A stretch of 64,000 nucleotides of DNA, taken from contig OZ024796.1 in the NCBI GenBank assembly GCA_964017045.1, forward strand, positions 21,909,510 to 21,973,509. Direction: 5' to 3'. This DNA comes from Omphiscola glabra. Its lineage: Eukaryota > Mollusca > Gastropoda > Lymnaeidae. Of the stretch, positions 46,026 through 57,205 are shown one piece after another; position 1 is the first letter of the stretch, and every line of letters starts with the position of its first letter. The position numbers were made by a program, and so were the translations under genes. Under the pieces are notes generated by a model. The model saw only the letters and a list, made by a program, of their open reading frames with translations. It searched no databases and was not told the origin of the DNA.

Positions 46026-46560
46026 AGGTAAAGATTATCCCCAGGTACATAATATCCCCAGGTACAGAATATATCCCCAGGTACAGAATATATCCCCAGG
46101 TACATAATATATCCCCAGGTACATAATATCCCCAGGTACAGAATATATCCCCAGGTACAGATTATCCCCAGGTACAGAATATATCCCCAGGTACAGATTA
46201 TCCCCAGGTACATAATATCCACAGGTACATAATATATCACCAGGTACAGAATATATCCCCAGGTACATAATATATCTCCAGGTACATAATATCCCCAAGT
46301 ACATAATATATCCCCAGGTACAGATTATCCCCAGGTACAGAATATATCCCCAGGTACAGATTATCCCCAGGTACAGAATATATCCCCAGGTAAATAATAT
46401 ATCCCCAGGTACATAATATCCCCAGGTACATAATATATCCCCAGGTACAGAATATCCCCAGGTACAGAATATCCCCAGGTACAGAATATATCCCCAGGTA
46501 CAGATTATATCCCCAGGTACAGAATATCCCCAGGTACAGAATATACTAGTTACAGAACAT
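46026..46560. repeat. Minisatellite, 17-20 bp x 29
   Basis: Unit ATATATCCCCAGGTACAGA, with 2-bp (AT) length alternation. Confidence 0.93.
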
Positions 46561-47070
46561 CCCAATTACAGAAAAACTCAGTTACAGACTATCCCAGGAT
46601 ACATCTCAAATGAACGGACTGTCCCCCCTCCCCCACTCTTAATGTTTGCAATACCAACTCTTTTCTTAATGGGCCGCCCCTGCGCCACTCGACATCGGTT
46701 CTGGGTGGTCCGTCCGTAAGTATGTCTGGGAATAAAACACAGGTATTCGCAAAAATTGGCGAACAAATAACGAGAATGTAGCGGCGAGATCGCATCACAC
46801 CTCGAGTGTATTGACATGAACGGTGGAGGGCGATACGGCTATAATAGAGCGGGGTGGGGGGTGGGGTGGGGTGGAACGAACCGCTGGCTGGTTCAGCGGA
46901 AATATGCAAATGGCTAGAGTTTGGTGTGGGGGAGGGGGACGGGGACGTAAAGCATTATTCATCTCTTGTGGGAAAAAAGGAAATGAATCTAAAATACTGA
47001 GCGGCGATTATTGAGAGGTTTTAACAAGGTACACTGTCTAGCCAGTTGGAATATATTAGCTCTTTATTAC
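46561..47070. other. Array-free sequence
   Basis: Contains an exact Gli match at 46702; GGGGT-rich at 46850-46875. No gene recognised. Confidence 0.4.
46702..46710 (-). promoter_or_regulatory. Exact Gli/Ci consensus (reads TGGGTGGTC on +)
   Basis: Full match in array-free sequence 19 kb upstream of patched, between arrays. Could be chance. Confidence 0.25.
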
Positions 47071-47382
47071 TGTACCGAAGAACTGGTTCTCTTTATTACT
47101 GTACCGAAGAATCGGTTCTCTTTATCACTGTACCGAAGAATCGGTTCTCTTTATCACTGTACCGAAGAATCGGTTCTCTTTATCACTGTACCGAAGAATC
47201 GGTTCTCTTTATCACTGTACCGAAGAATCGGTTCTCTTTATCACTGTACCGAAGAATCGGTTCTCTTTATCACTGTACCGAAGAATCGGTTCTCTTTATC
47301 ACTGTACCGAAGAATCGGTTCTCTTTATCACTGTACCGAAGAATCGGTTCTCTTTATCACTGTACCGAAGAATCGGTTCTCT
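47071..47382. repeat. Minisatellite, 29 bp x 11, hairpin in each unit
   Basis: Unit contains GTACCGAAGAATCGGTTCTC; ACCGA-AGAA-TCGGT is a 5-bp stem with a 4-nt loop. Confidence 0.93.
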
Positions 47383-47444
47383 TCACTGTAAACACGGCGT
47401 CAGGGCCAGTCAGGGCCAAACAGTGCTGTGTTTTGATGTTATGA

Positions 47445-47560
47445 ACTGATTCCATTACGACATATTGATTCCGTTACGACGTGACTACGACATATTGATT
47501 CCACTACGACGTGACTACGACACATTGATTCCATTACGACGTGACTACGACATACTGATC
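47445..47560. repeat. Minisatellite, 31 bp x 3.5
   Basis: Unit contains ATTACGACGTGACTACGACA. Confidence 0.85.
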
Positions 47561-48729
47561 CATTATGACATTATTTTCTATCGATTTCCAATCAGATCCG
47601 AGATCATTGAACATCATGCTTTACGACCCGTTACTTTCGACAGCCCTCTGTCGCCTTTGGATGTACACGAGACACTGGCTTGATGACATGATTTGTGTAT
47701 CTCCTGCATGTGTGTGTGGCCGAGGCGACCACGAGTGTTTGCACTTCTCTTCAGCTCTGGTCTCCTCTTTTCACACGAACCTCAACCACAACATATTTTC
47801 TTCCTCTTCTTCATTTTATCACCCGCCCCCCCCTCCATTTTAACGGAGACACCTTGATTTTCGGTGGTCTCAAGGAGTGGACAATCTTTTCAACGAGACG
47901 AGGCTACCCAGAGGAGACGAAGGCGTCCATTGACCACGTGGGGGTCTGTAGGGTTTATTCTACGGCGTCTAGTCGTACTCGAGAATGCAAAACGCTGTGT
48001 GCTGTCCACACAAGCTTCTGCCACGTCTCCTTAAGTCGATTCTAATTATACCTAAACCGTGGTTAATTCCTCCTTTCAAAAAAAGAAAAAAAAAAGAAAA
48101 AAGCAAAACCTTCCCCTCCTTACCGGAGGCATCCGTTCACGAGCTCCACAGCGAGGGTTCTTTGGTTTTAATTACAGTTTTGGTCTAACAATATTCTCTG
48201 AATTATCTGACTTCAACGTTTGCTCCGGGCACACACGGGTTTTATGGGATTTTTAGAGTTATTAAACATGGCTGTTATACAAGCAGCGTTTATTTAACCG
48301 CGCTGCAGAATACTGTTTGGCTTTTCATCTTTTAGAACGTCTGCCCTACGGTTGGCGCCAAGAGAAATTTTTGGGTAAAGTGGAAAAGGTTTGGAAAGTT
48401 GTGGGGGTTGGGGGCGGGGGTGAGAAAAAATTTGGGGGGGGGGGGGGTTGATTGTCATAATATGTTTTTGCTTCATAAAAATCAAGTCCTACTTTTATTT
48501 TTTTATGTTTCCAAGGGAACACAAGAATATACGTATAAGGTAGTGGTGTAGCCATTGGCGTACCGAGAGGGTGGGTGTGTGTGTGGGGGGGGGGTTGCAC
48601 AATGTAGGGCTGGAAGGCGACGTGTTACAAATAGTTGCGGGAAACATTCTATTTGTTACGTCCATCTAATTCTCCAAAACAATCATTAAAAAAATGTTTA
48701 AAACAAAAACAATTGTGAATTAGTCAAAG
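47561..48729. other. Array-free sequence
   Basis: No gene recognised. G run near 48435, TG/G run at 48575-48595 beside a CAATGGCGTACCG-like transposon terminus. Confidence 0.4.
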
Positions 48730-48945
48730 CATTAGGAGCCTGTGTTCAAAGTCACAGAGCATTAGGGCCTGTGTTCAAAGTCACAGAGCATTATGAGCCT
48801 GTGTTCAAAGTCACAGAGCATTAGGGCCTGTGTTCAGAGTCACAAAGCATTAGGGCCTGTGTTCAGAGTCACAAAGCATTAGGGCCTGTGTTCAGAGTCA
48901 CAAAGCATTAGGACCTGTATTCAGAGTCACAAAGCATTATGTTCA
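48730..48945. repeat. Minisatellite, 29-30 bp x 7
   Basis: Core AGCATTAGGGCCTGTGTTCA. Confidence 0.9.
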
Positions 48946-49149
48946 ATATGATTACAACTGCAATTAGTAATGAAACGTTTCAAACCATATCCTATCTCAT
49001 TTATTAAACAAATGTAAGTTGGTTAATTGACATTTTATTGTTCATAATGTGAATGATTATTGTTCATTATTATAAAATGAACATCAACTTAAAGGGTAAA
49101 AAATTTGAGGAAAAATAAATTAAATAACGAAAGAAAGAAAACAATTGAT

Positions 49150-49228
49150 GAACTGAACACGTAAGATGAACTGAACACATGGGATGAACTGAACACATGG
49201 GATGAACTGAACACATGAGATGAACTGA
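49150..49228. repeat. Minisatellite, 17 bp x 4.5
   Basis: Unit GATGAACTGAACACATG. Confidence 0.85.
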
Positions 49229-49269
49229 AAGTTTTATTCATACCGGTTGAGCTACGACTGTATTGTCCG

Positions 49270-49672
49270 AATGTCGCTCTTACGTGTACAAGATAACATA
49301 AGCTTAGTTTGTCTCTCATGTGTAAAAGATAATGTAAGCTTAGTTTGTCTCTTACGTGTTCAAGATAATGTAAGCTTAGTTTGTCTCTTAAGTGTACAAG
49401 ATAACGTAAGCTTAGTTTGTCTCTTAAGTGTACAAGATAATGTAAGCTTAGTTTGTCTCTCATGTGTACAAGATAATGTAAGCTTAGTTTGTCTCTTACG
49501 TGTACAAGATAATGTAAGCTTAGTTTGTCTCTTAAGTGTACAAGATAACGTAAACTTAGTTTGTCTCTCACATGTACAAGATAACGTAAGCTTAGTTTGT
49601 CTCTTACGTGTACAAGATAACGTAAGCTTAGTTTGTCTCTTACGTGTACAAGATAACGTAAGCTTAGTTTGA
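49270..49672. repeat. Minisatellite, 36 bp x 11
   Basis: Unit contains ACGTAAGCTTAGTTTGTCTC; 36 is a multiple of three so both strands stay open. Confidence 0.95.
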
Positions 49673-49677
49673 TTCGT

Positions 49678-50616
49678 TGTGTCACATTATATCAACAACA
49701 CTGTGTCACTTTATATCAACAACACTGACATTATATCAACATCAGTGTCACAATATATATCAACAACACTGTGTCACAATATATATCAACAACACTGTGT
49801 CACAATATATATCAACAACACTGTGTCACTTTATATCAACATCACTGTGTCACTTTATATCAACATCACTGTGTCACATTATATCAACAACACTGTGTCA
49901 CATTATATCAACAACACTGTGTACTTTATATCAACACCACTGTCACTTTATATCAACATCACTGTGTCACATTATCTCAACATCACTGTGTCACAATATA
50001 TATCAATAACAATGTGTCACATTATATCAACAACACTGTGTCACAATATATATCAATAACACTGTGTCACTTTATATCAACAAAACTGTGTCACAATATA
50101 TATCAATAACACTGTGTCACTTTATATCAACAAAATTGTATCACAATATATATCAATAACACTGTCACATTATATCAACAACACTGTGTCACTTTATATC
50201 AACAACACTGTGTCACTTTATATCAACATCACTGTGTCACTTTATATCAACATCACTGTGTCACATTATATCAACATCACTGTGTCACATTATATCAACA
50301 TCACTGTGTCACTTTATATCAACATCACTGTGTCACATTATATCAACATCACAGTGTCACCTTATATCAACATCACTGTGTCACTTTATATCAACATCAC
50401 TGTGTCACTTTATATCAACATCACTGTGTCACATTATATCAACATCACTGTGTCACATTATATCAACATCACAGTGTCACCTTATATCAACATCACTGTG
50501 TCACTTTATATCAACATCACTGTGTCACTTTATATCAACATCACTGTGTCACATTATATCAACATCACTGTGTCACATTATATCAACATCACTGTGTCAC
50601 ATTATATCAACATCAC
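49678..50616. repeat. Minisatellite, 24-26 bp x 38
   Basis: Unit TATATCAACATCACTGTGTC plus ACTT/ACAT. Left part with AACAACACTG and a 26-bp form; right part contains an exact multi-unit duplication (50250-50430 and 50410-50590). Confidence 0.95.
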
Positions 50617-51119
50617 TTGATGGCACTTGGCAATTTTATAGAGTTAAAATAAAGTATAGATATCGGTACACAAAATTACAACTTTTTTTTACCCTTTAAT
50701 AAACTGTTGCAAGGGGAAGAAATAAAAAAAAGATAAAGTATTCGGAGAAAGACTGGTTATTTCCCTTTGTCTTACTCGTAAATATACGTTTTCACACGAC
50801 AAGTCCGTTCATACGTTCATAACGTCGTAATCTGATTATCAGAACACGGGTCTCATTGTAAGAACGACGTAAGCTTCAATCCGGGCTTCTCTATCATCTG
50901 GTCGTACAATTATTCATACCCGCATAGCGCAGCTCGCTACTGAGAAAACAAACAACTGGACATCCATCTCACTCAATGCGCAGACTCCAACTGCCAAATG
51001 AATAGCAGGTCCCCAAAGGACAATAGACACTACGTCACATACAGATCAGGTCACAGTTCAGTCACAATACATCATCACAAACCTCACGACGTCAAAAGGC
51101 GTTCAATAACCAACTAACA
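50617..51119. other. Array-free sequence
   Basis: No gene or element recognised. Confidence 0.4.
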
Positions 51120-52730
51120 CACAAGACACAGCGCGCACCATGAACAACACCGTGCACCATGAAACACACCGTGCAACATGAACTACACCGTGCACCATGA
51201 AACACACCGTGCACCATGAAACACACCGTGCACCATGAAACACACCGTGCACCATGAAACACACCGTGCACCATGAAACACACCGTGCACCATGAAACAC
51301 ACCGTGCACCATGAAACACACCGTGCACCATGAAACACACCGTGCACCATGAAACACACCGTGCACCATGAAACACACCGTGCACCATGAAACACACCGT
51401 GCACCATGAAACACACCGTGCACCATGAAACACACCGTGCACCATGAAACACACCGTGCACCATGAAACACACCGTGCACCATGAACTACACCGTGCACC
51501 ATGAAACACACCGTGCACCATGAAACACACCGTGCACCATGAAACACACCGTGCACCATGAACAACACCGTGCACCATGAACAACACCGTGCACCATGAA
51601 ACACACCGTGCACCATGAACAACACCGTGCACCATGAAACACAGCGCGCACCATGAACAACACCATGCACCATGAAACACACCGTGCACCATGAAACACA
51701 GCGCGCACCATGAACAACACCATGCACCATGAAACACACCGTGCACCATGAACAACACCGTGCACCATGAAACACACCGTGCACCATGAAACACAGCGCG
51801 CACCATGAACAACACCGTGCACCATGAAACACACCGTGCACCATGAAACACAGCGCGCACCATGAACAACACCGTGCACCATGAAACACACCGTGCACCA
51901 TGAACTACACCGTGCACCATGAAACACACCGTGCACCATGAAACACACCGTGCACCATGAAACACACCGTGCACCATGAAACACACCGTGCACCATGAAA
52001 CACACCGTGCACCATGAAACACACCATGCACCATGAAACACACCGTGCACCATGAAACACACCGTGCACCATGAAACACACCGTGCACCATGAAACACAC
52101 CGTGCACCATGAAACACACCGTGCACCATGAAACACACCGTGCACCATGAAACACACCGTGCACCATGAAACACACCGTGCACCATGAACTACACCGTGC
52201 ACCATGAAACACACCGTGCACCATGAAACACACCGTGCACCATGAAACACACCGTGCACCATGAACAACACCGTGCACCATGAACAACACCGTGCACCAT
52301 GAAACACACCGTGCACCATGAACAACACCGTGCACCATGAAACACAGCGCGCACCATGAACAACACCATGCACCATGAAACACACCGTGCACCATGAAAC
52401 ACAGCGCGCACCATGAACAACACCATGCACCATGAAACACACCGTGCACCATGAACAACACCGTGCACCATGAAACACACCGTGCACCATGAAACACAGC
52501 GCGCACCATGAACAACACCGTGCACCATGAAACACACCGTGCACCATGAACTACACCGTGCACCATGAAACACACCGTGCACCATGAAACACACCGTGCA
52601 CCATGAAACACACCGTGCACCATGAACAACACCGTGCACCATGAAACACACCGTGCACCATGAAACACACAGTGCACCACGAAACACACCGTGCACCATG
52701 AACAACACCGTGCACCATGAACCACACCAT
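51120..52730. repeat. Minisatellite, 19 bp x 85
   Basis: Unit ACACCGTGCACCATGAAAC with variants AACAAC, AACTAC and GCGCGCACC. The variants recur in the same order (51480-51890 and 52190-52550), showing duplication of a block of about 700 bp. Confidence 0.97.
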
Positions 52731-53275
52731 TCAGTGCACAACACTATTACAGTATTCCAAACTTATCTCTGACGATTCGCCGACGCAGTTGTTTCGTTGT
52801 TGCGTTTTTTGTTTGTAGGTTGTTTGTTAGTTCAACATAATCGCCTAATAAAGTGGATACATTGATATAAACTAAATTATTTCTTTAAAAAAAAAAATTA
52901 TTTAATTTAAAAAAAAAAAAATACTTTTAGCCTTGGAAGAGGTGATAGCTCGAGACGGTCAGAATTGCAGTTGCGTAGTAAGAGGGGTAAGGAGGGGCAG
53001 TCCCGACCCCCCCCCCCCCCCCCCCCCCCGTGGTATTTTTTTTTCTGTATATGGAGAAGCGGCATTTTCGACCAACGGCAAAGTTTTTTTATCGTGGAAG
53101 TGGGGCGGCTAAATTCTCGATCCTATCTGCGCAACTTCACATAATGCGCTTTAAGAGTGTTCATTCCAAAGGGAAGGAAACAATATTTAAAAAAAAAAAG
53201 AATAATCATCAAATGAATGGTCTTTCAAAAGTGGATGTAAGTCACATGTAATTGCAAATTATTTTAAAAAAAAAT
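52731..53275. mobile_element. Array-free region with a transposon fragment at 52966-53150
   Basis: Starts CAGTTGCGTAGTAAGAGGGG, has a C run of about 22 (53007-53029) and TGTATATGGAGAAGCGGCAT, shared with 29150. Class unresolved. Confidence 0.45.
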
Positions 53276-53365
53276 GATCAAACGTTCATCAAAACGAGAA
53301 GCATTATATAAGCAATAGTCAATCATTGTGTAAGCAATAGTCAATCACTGTGTAAGCAATAGTCA
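53276..53365. repeat. Minisatellite, 23 bp x 3.5
   Basis: Unit AAGCAATAGTCAATCATTGT. Confidence 0.85.
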
Positions 53366-53955
53366 ATCATTGTGCATGAGCGCGCGTTGAAATTTAATTC
53401 GCTGCGGTTATGTCGTCACCAAGTCTTTTTACAAACCAGATGTTGGTGACGAATGGGACGAATGGGACGAATGGGACGAATAGGACGAATAGGACGAATG
53501 CTTACTATGACATTAGTTGTTCGGAGCTGCTTGATGTTTCCTTGCACAAGCGACAGCCACCGGTTGCAATCAGCTGATGGTGCCTACACAATCCAACGAC
53601 CGCACCTGTTAACAATGCGCACAGAATCGAAGCGCAAAGATACATGGCTTGAGATGTCGACTCTTACATGGCTCGAGATGTCGACTCATACACTTGTTAT
53701 GCAAGCTGATATGATTCTGGTATGCTGAATTACAAATCTCCCGTATTCTGAGTTTGGTGTCTATGAAATCTGAACCGCTAATTAATAATAACCGCTGAGG
53801 AGTGTTACGCTCACTGTGTGTGACTATTTAGATTTAGCACTCAACAATGTCATTTTATATTACAACATGCGGGGCACGCCACCAGTGTTTTGATGAGAAA
53901 CATCGCCAAAAATAATGATAGCCTCCGGCCTGTTTTATGTACTCTTCCAACAAAG
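53366..53955. other. Array-free sequence with a 9-bp microsatellite
   Basis: GAATGGGAC x 5-6 at 53448-53500; a duplicated GGCTTGAGATGTCGACTCTT / GGCTCGAGATGTCGACTCAT at about 53645-53690. Confidence 0.5.
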
Positions 53956-54070
53956 CAGTGGTTCTCACTCTGTGGGTAACGACCCACTCGGCCCCGGGGT
54001 AGGGGGGGGGGTCGCCTGAAAATTTGCCGGGGATCGTGTGGGAATGTCAGACATTAATTTTAACTCCTGT
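53956..54070 (+). mobile_element. hAT-like terminus merging into an array
   Basis: CAGTGGTTCTCACTCTGTGG followed by a TCGCCTGAAAATTTGCCGGG word, as in hAT MITE left ends. The next array begins inside it. Confidence 0.5.
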
Positions 54071-54835
54071 TTTAAGTGCTATATACATTTTAAAACAGTG
54101 TTTTAAGTGCTATATACATTTTAAAACAGTGTTTTAAGTGCTATATACATTTTAAAACAGTGTTTTTAATGCTATATACATTATAAAACAGTGTTTTTAG
54201 TGCTATATACATTTTAAAACAGTGTTTTTAATGCTATATACATTTTAAAACAGTGTTTTTAGTGCTATATACATTTTAAAACAGTGTTTTTAGTGCTATA
54301 TACATTTTAAAACAGTGTTTTTAATGCTATATACATTATAAAACAGTGTTTTTAGTGCTATATACATTTTAAAACAGTGTTTTTAATGCTATATACATTA
54401 TAAAACAGTGTTTTTAGTGCTATATACATTTTAAAACAGTGTTTTTAGTGCTATATACATTTTAAAACAGTGCTTTTAGTGCTATATACATTTTAAAACA
54501 GTGTTTTTGTGCTATACACATTTTAAAACAGTGTTTTTAGTGCTATATACATTTTAAAACAGTGTTTTTAGTGCTATATACATTTTAAAACAGTGCTTTT
54601 AGTGCTATATACATTTTAAAACAGTGTTTTTAGTGCTATATACATTTTAAAACAGTGCTTTTAGTGCTATATACATTTTAAAACAGTGTTTTTGTGCTAT
54701 ACACATTTTAAAACAGTGTTTTTAGTGCTATATACATTTTAAAACAGTGTTTTAGTGCTATATACATTTTAAAACAGTGTTTTTAGTGCTATATACATTT
54801 TAAAACAGTGTTTTTAGTGCTATATACATTTTAAA
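54064..54835. repeat. Minisatellite, 30-31 bp x 25
   Basis: Unit contains GTGCTATATACATTTTAAAA and CAGTGTTTTTA; seems to have grown from sequence inside the preceding hAT-like fragment. Confidence 0.95.
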
Positions 54836-54904
54836 AATGGGATTCTTAGACAACTTATATTTTTCACAGTCGTGGGCCTAGTTTAAAAAAAAATCATTAC
54901 ACAT

Positions 54905-55677
54905 CTCCATCAACACGACGGCTCCATCAACACGACATCTCCATCAACACGACATCTCCATCAACACGACGGCTCCATCAACACGACGGCTCCATCAACA
55001 CGACGGCTGCATCAACGCGACAACTCCATCAACACGACAACTCCATCAACACGACAACTCCATCAACACGACAACTCCATCAACACGACGGCTCCATCAA
55101 CACGACAACTCCATCAACACGACGGCTCCATCAACACGACGGCTCCATCAACACGACGGCTCCATCAACTCGACGGCTCCATCAACACGACAACTCCATC
55201 AACACGACAACTCCATCAACACGACAGCTCCATCAACACGACGGCTCCATCAACTCGACGGCTCCATCAACACGACAACTCCATCAACACGACAACTCCA
55301 TCAACACGACAGCTCCATCAACACGACGGCTCCATCAACACGACAACTCCATCAACACGACAACTCCATCAACACGACAGCTCCATCAACACGACAACTC
55401 CATCAACACGACAACTCCATCAACACGACAGCTCCATCAACACGACAACTCCATCAACACGACAACTCCATCAACACGACAGCTCCATCAACACGACAAC
55501 TCCATCAACACGACAACTCCATCAACACGACAACTCCATCAACACGACAACTCCATCAACACGACAGCTCCATCAACACGACGGCTCCATCAACACGACA
55601 GCTCCATCAACACGACGGCTCCATCAACACGACATCTCCATCAACACGACGGCTCCATCAACACGACATCTCCATCA
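54905..55677. repeat. Minisatellite, 17 bp x 45
   Basis: Unit CTCCATCAACACGACAA with GG, AG and AT variants at the last two bases. Confidence 0.96.
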
Positions 55678-55959
55678 AAGTAAAACAAAAACAAACAAAA
55701 ACACCATCAACACAGCCTCCATTCGGTGGACTACAGCAGTCATTTTTGTTGTTGAAAATTAAGTCAATTTTTTTTTTATTAATTACATCAAATATAATTT
55801 TGATATTTTTATTCCCCCCCCCCCCATTGTTATGGTTGTTTTATTCTCCGTACATGGATGGCAGCTCCCACTTACACTTTTTTAAACTTTTAATTGAGAG
55901 ACAGACAGAGAGACAGATAGACAGACAGATCATCCTTGATTAATTGCAAAAAAGTTATC

Positions 55960-56540
55960 TGTATTCGGTAAACGATATCTATACATATATAAAAATTAAT
56001 GTATATAAGTATATTCCGTATGTGCTTCTATACCATTAATCCAAAAGAGATGAACATTTTGTGAATTGTTTTTAAAAAATTCAAATGTTTCTGAATTATT
56101 ACACACATTTTACAATATTCCGTTTTGGGACCGGGGACCTAAATTCCCCCCCCCCCCCTTTTTTATGAGCTAAATATAATTTACGTATGCGTTCCTTTAC
56201 GATTCATCCGATTGCGATAAAACTTTGGTAAGTTGTTGTGCACACCAAAGGTTTATGAATTAGCGTATCCATTTTGAAATATTCTTTTTGGGACCGGGGG
56301 CCCTAAAGAATTTTTTTCTTACATGAGCTATACAAATATAATTTCAATCAGTGCTATTGCATGGGTGTCTAGAAATCAATCAAATACAAACGACATTTCA
56401 GTTTGTGTGTGACATAAGTACAACCATTTTAAAATTTTGCTTTTGGGGCCGGGGGCCTTATTTTAAAAATAATAAATATTTCAGCTATCTAAATATAATT
56501 TAAAACAGGGCTACTGCGTGGGTGGATCAATCGCTACAAG
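55960..56540 (+). repeat. Three to four diverged 165-bp repeats upstream of the Helitron tail
   Basis: TTTTGGGACCGGGGGCC recurs at about 56115, 56283 and 56442 with a following GAGCTA...AAATATAATTT word. Probably internal to the Helitron. Confidence 0.6.
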
Positions 56541-56542
56541 TG

Positions 56543-56753
56543 TGTGGACTAAATTTTGAAAATCCAAGCATCTCACGTGGACAGCTGTATGTTGCCTGCT
56601 CACGCGTCGAAAAAACGTCTAATTTATTTGTGTACGCACTAGACGGAAAAAATCAATAAATATTTTCTATTTAAAAAATATTTTAAAACTTAATTTAAAC
56701 ACAAACACTTTTTTCATTGAGTGGCATTGCAACGCATGCCGGGTTCTCGCTAG
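56543..56753 (+). mobile_element. Helitron 3' end with the C-terminus of its helicase
   Basis: 56543-56659 reads the last 38 residues of a Pif1-type Helitron helicase: CGLNFENPSISRGQLYVACS, then RVEKTSNLFVYALDG, stop. The 3' end shows a hairpin GGCAT (56723-56727) / ATGCC (56736-56740), then 9 bp to CTAG at 56750-56753 followed by T, the Helitron CTRR terminus. The Rep and upstream helicase parts are absent, so it is a 5'-truncated or decayed copy. It ends 210 bp from the Reeler poly(A) signal. Confidence 0.8.
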
Positions 56754-56962
56754 TAATAATAATAGAAACGCGAGGACTGAGCCTTTACGAAACGTGGCCA
56801 CTGGAAGGAGACTTGTATAAAATAAACAATTCCATTTAGAACTATCATGATTTGTGAAGTACAAAGTTCAACAGTTATTTAAAGATGTGACGTCATTCAC
56901 GTAAAACGCAATTTAGAGAGTAACGGAAGCAACACGTCATTTCAAAAGGGAAGTAACAATTT

Positions 56963-56968
56963 TTTATT
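56963..56968 (-). terminator. Poly(A) signal of the Reeler gene
   Basis: AATAAA on the minus strand 87 nt after the stop codon, giving a 3' UTR of roughly 110 nt. A second AATAAA-like run is not needed. Confidence 0.65.
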
Positions 56969-57054
56969 GAGATGAGTTCTAATAAAAAAAATTGTGAGAA
57001 TGGCCATCAGCACTTTCTCTGAGATTATGGCCTTAATTATGGCCTTAATGTTAG

Positions 57055-57205
57055 TTAATGAAACATGCAGATCACTGCATTAATTATGGTGACACCAACA
57101 AGCACGGCCACTGAAGGAACCGTAGTGACCCCGGAGCCAACCGTTAACTTAGTGTCCGAAGTGACGTCAAAGTAGATTTCATCGTAATCCTTGACAAAAG
57201 TCGCA
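57055..57205 (-). CDS. Reeler gene exon 4 (terminal, hydrophobic tail)
   Basis: Acceptor TATATTTTCCCCAG, then 151 nt ending in TAA at 57055-57057. It closes the Reeler fold (ATFVKDYDEIYFDV, 157-170) and adds a linker and the tail VAVLVGVTIINAVICMF. The poly(A) signal follows 87 nt downstream. Confidence 0.88.

Noticed and set aside
47695..47800. Cys pattern CVCGRGDHECL reminiscent of a VWD-associated C8 domain
   Set aside because: Isolated, no flanking domain, no splice sites with consistent phase; judged chance.
51092..52744. Cys/Trp/His-rich open frames of up to 454 codons
   Set aside because: The 19-bp unit cycles through the three frames without stops (57 bp = 19 codons); not protein-like.
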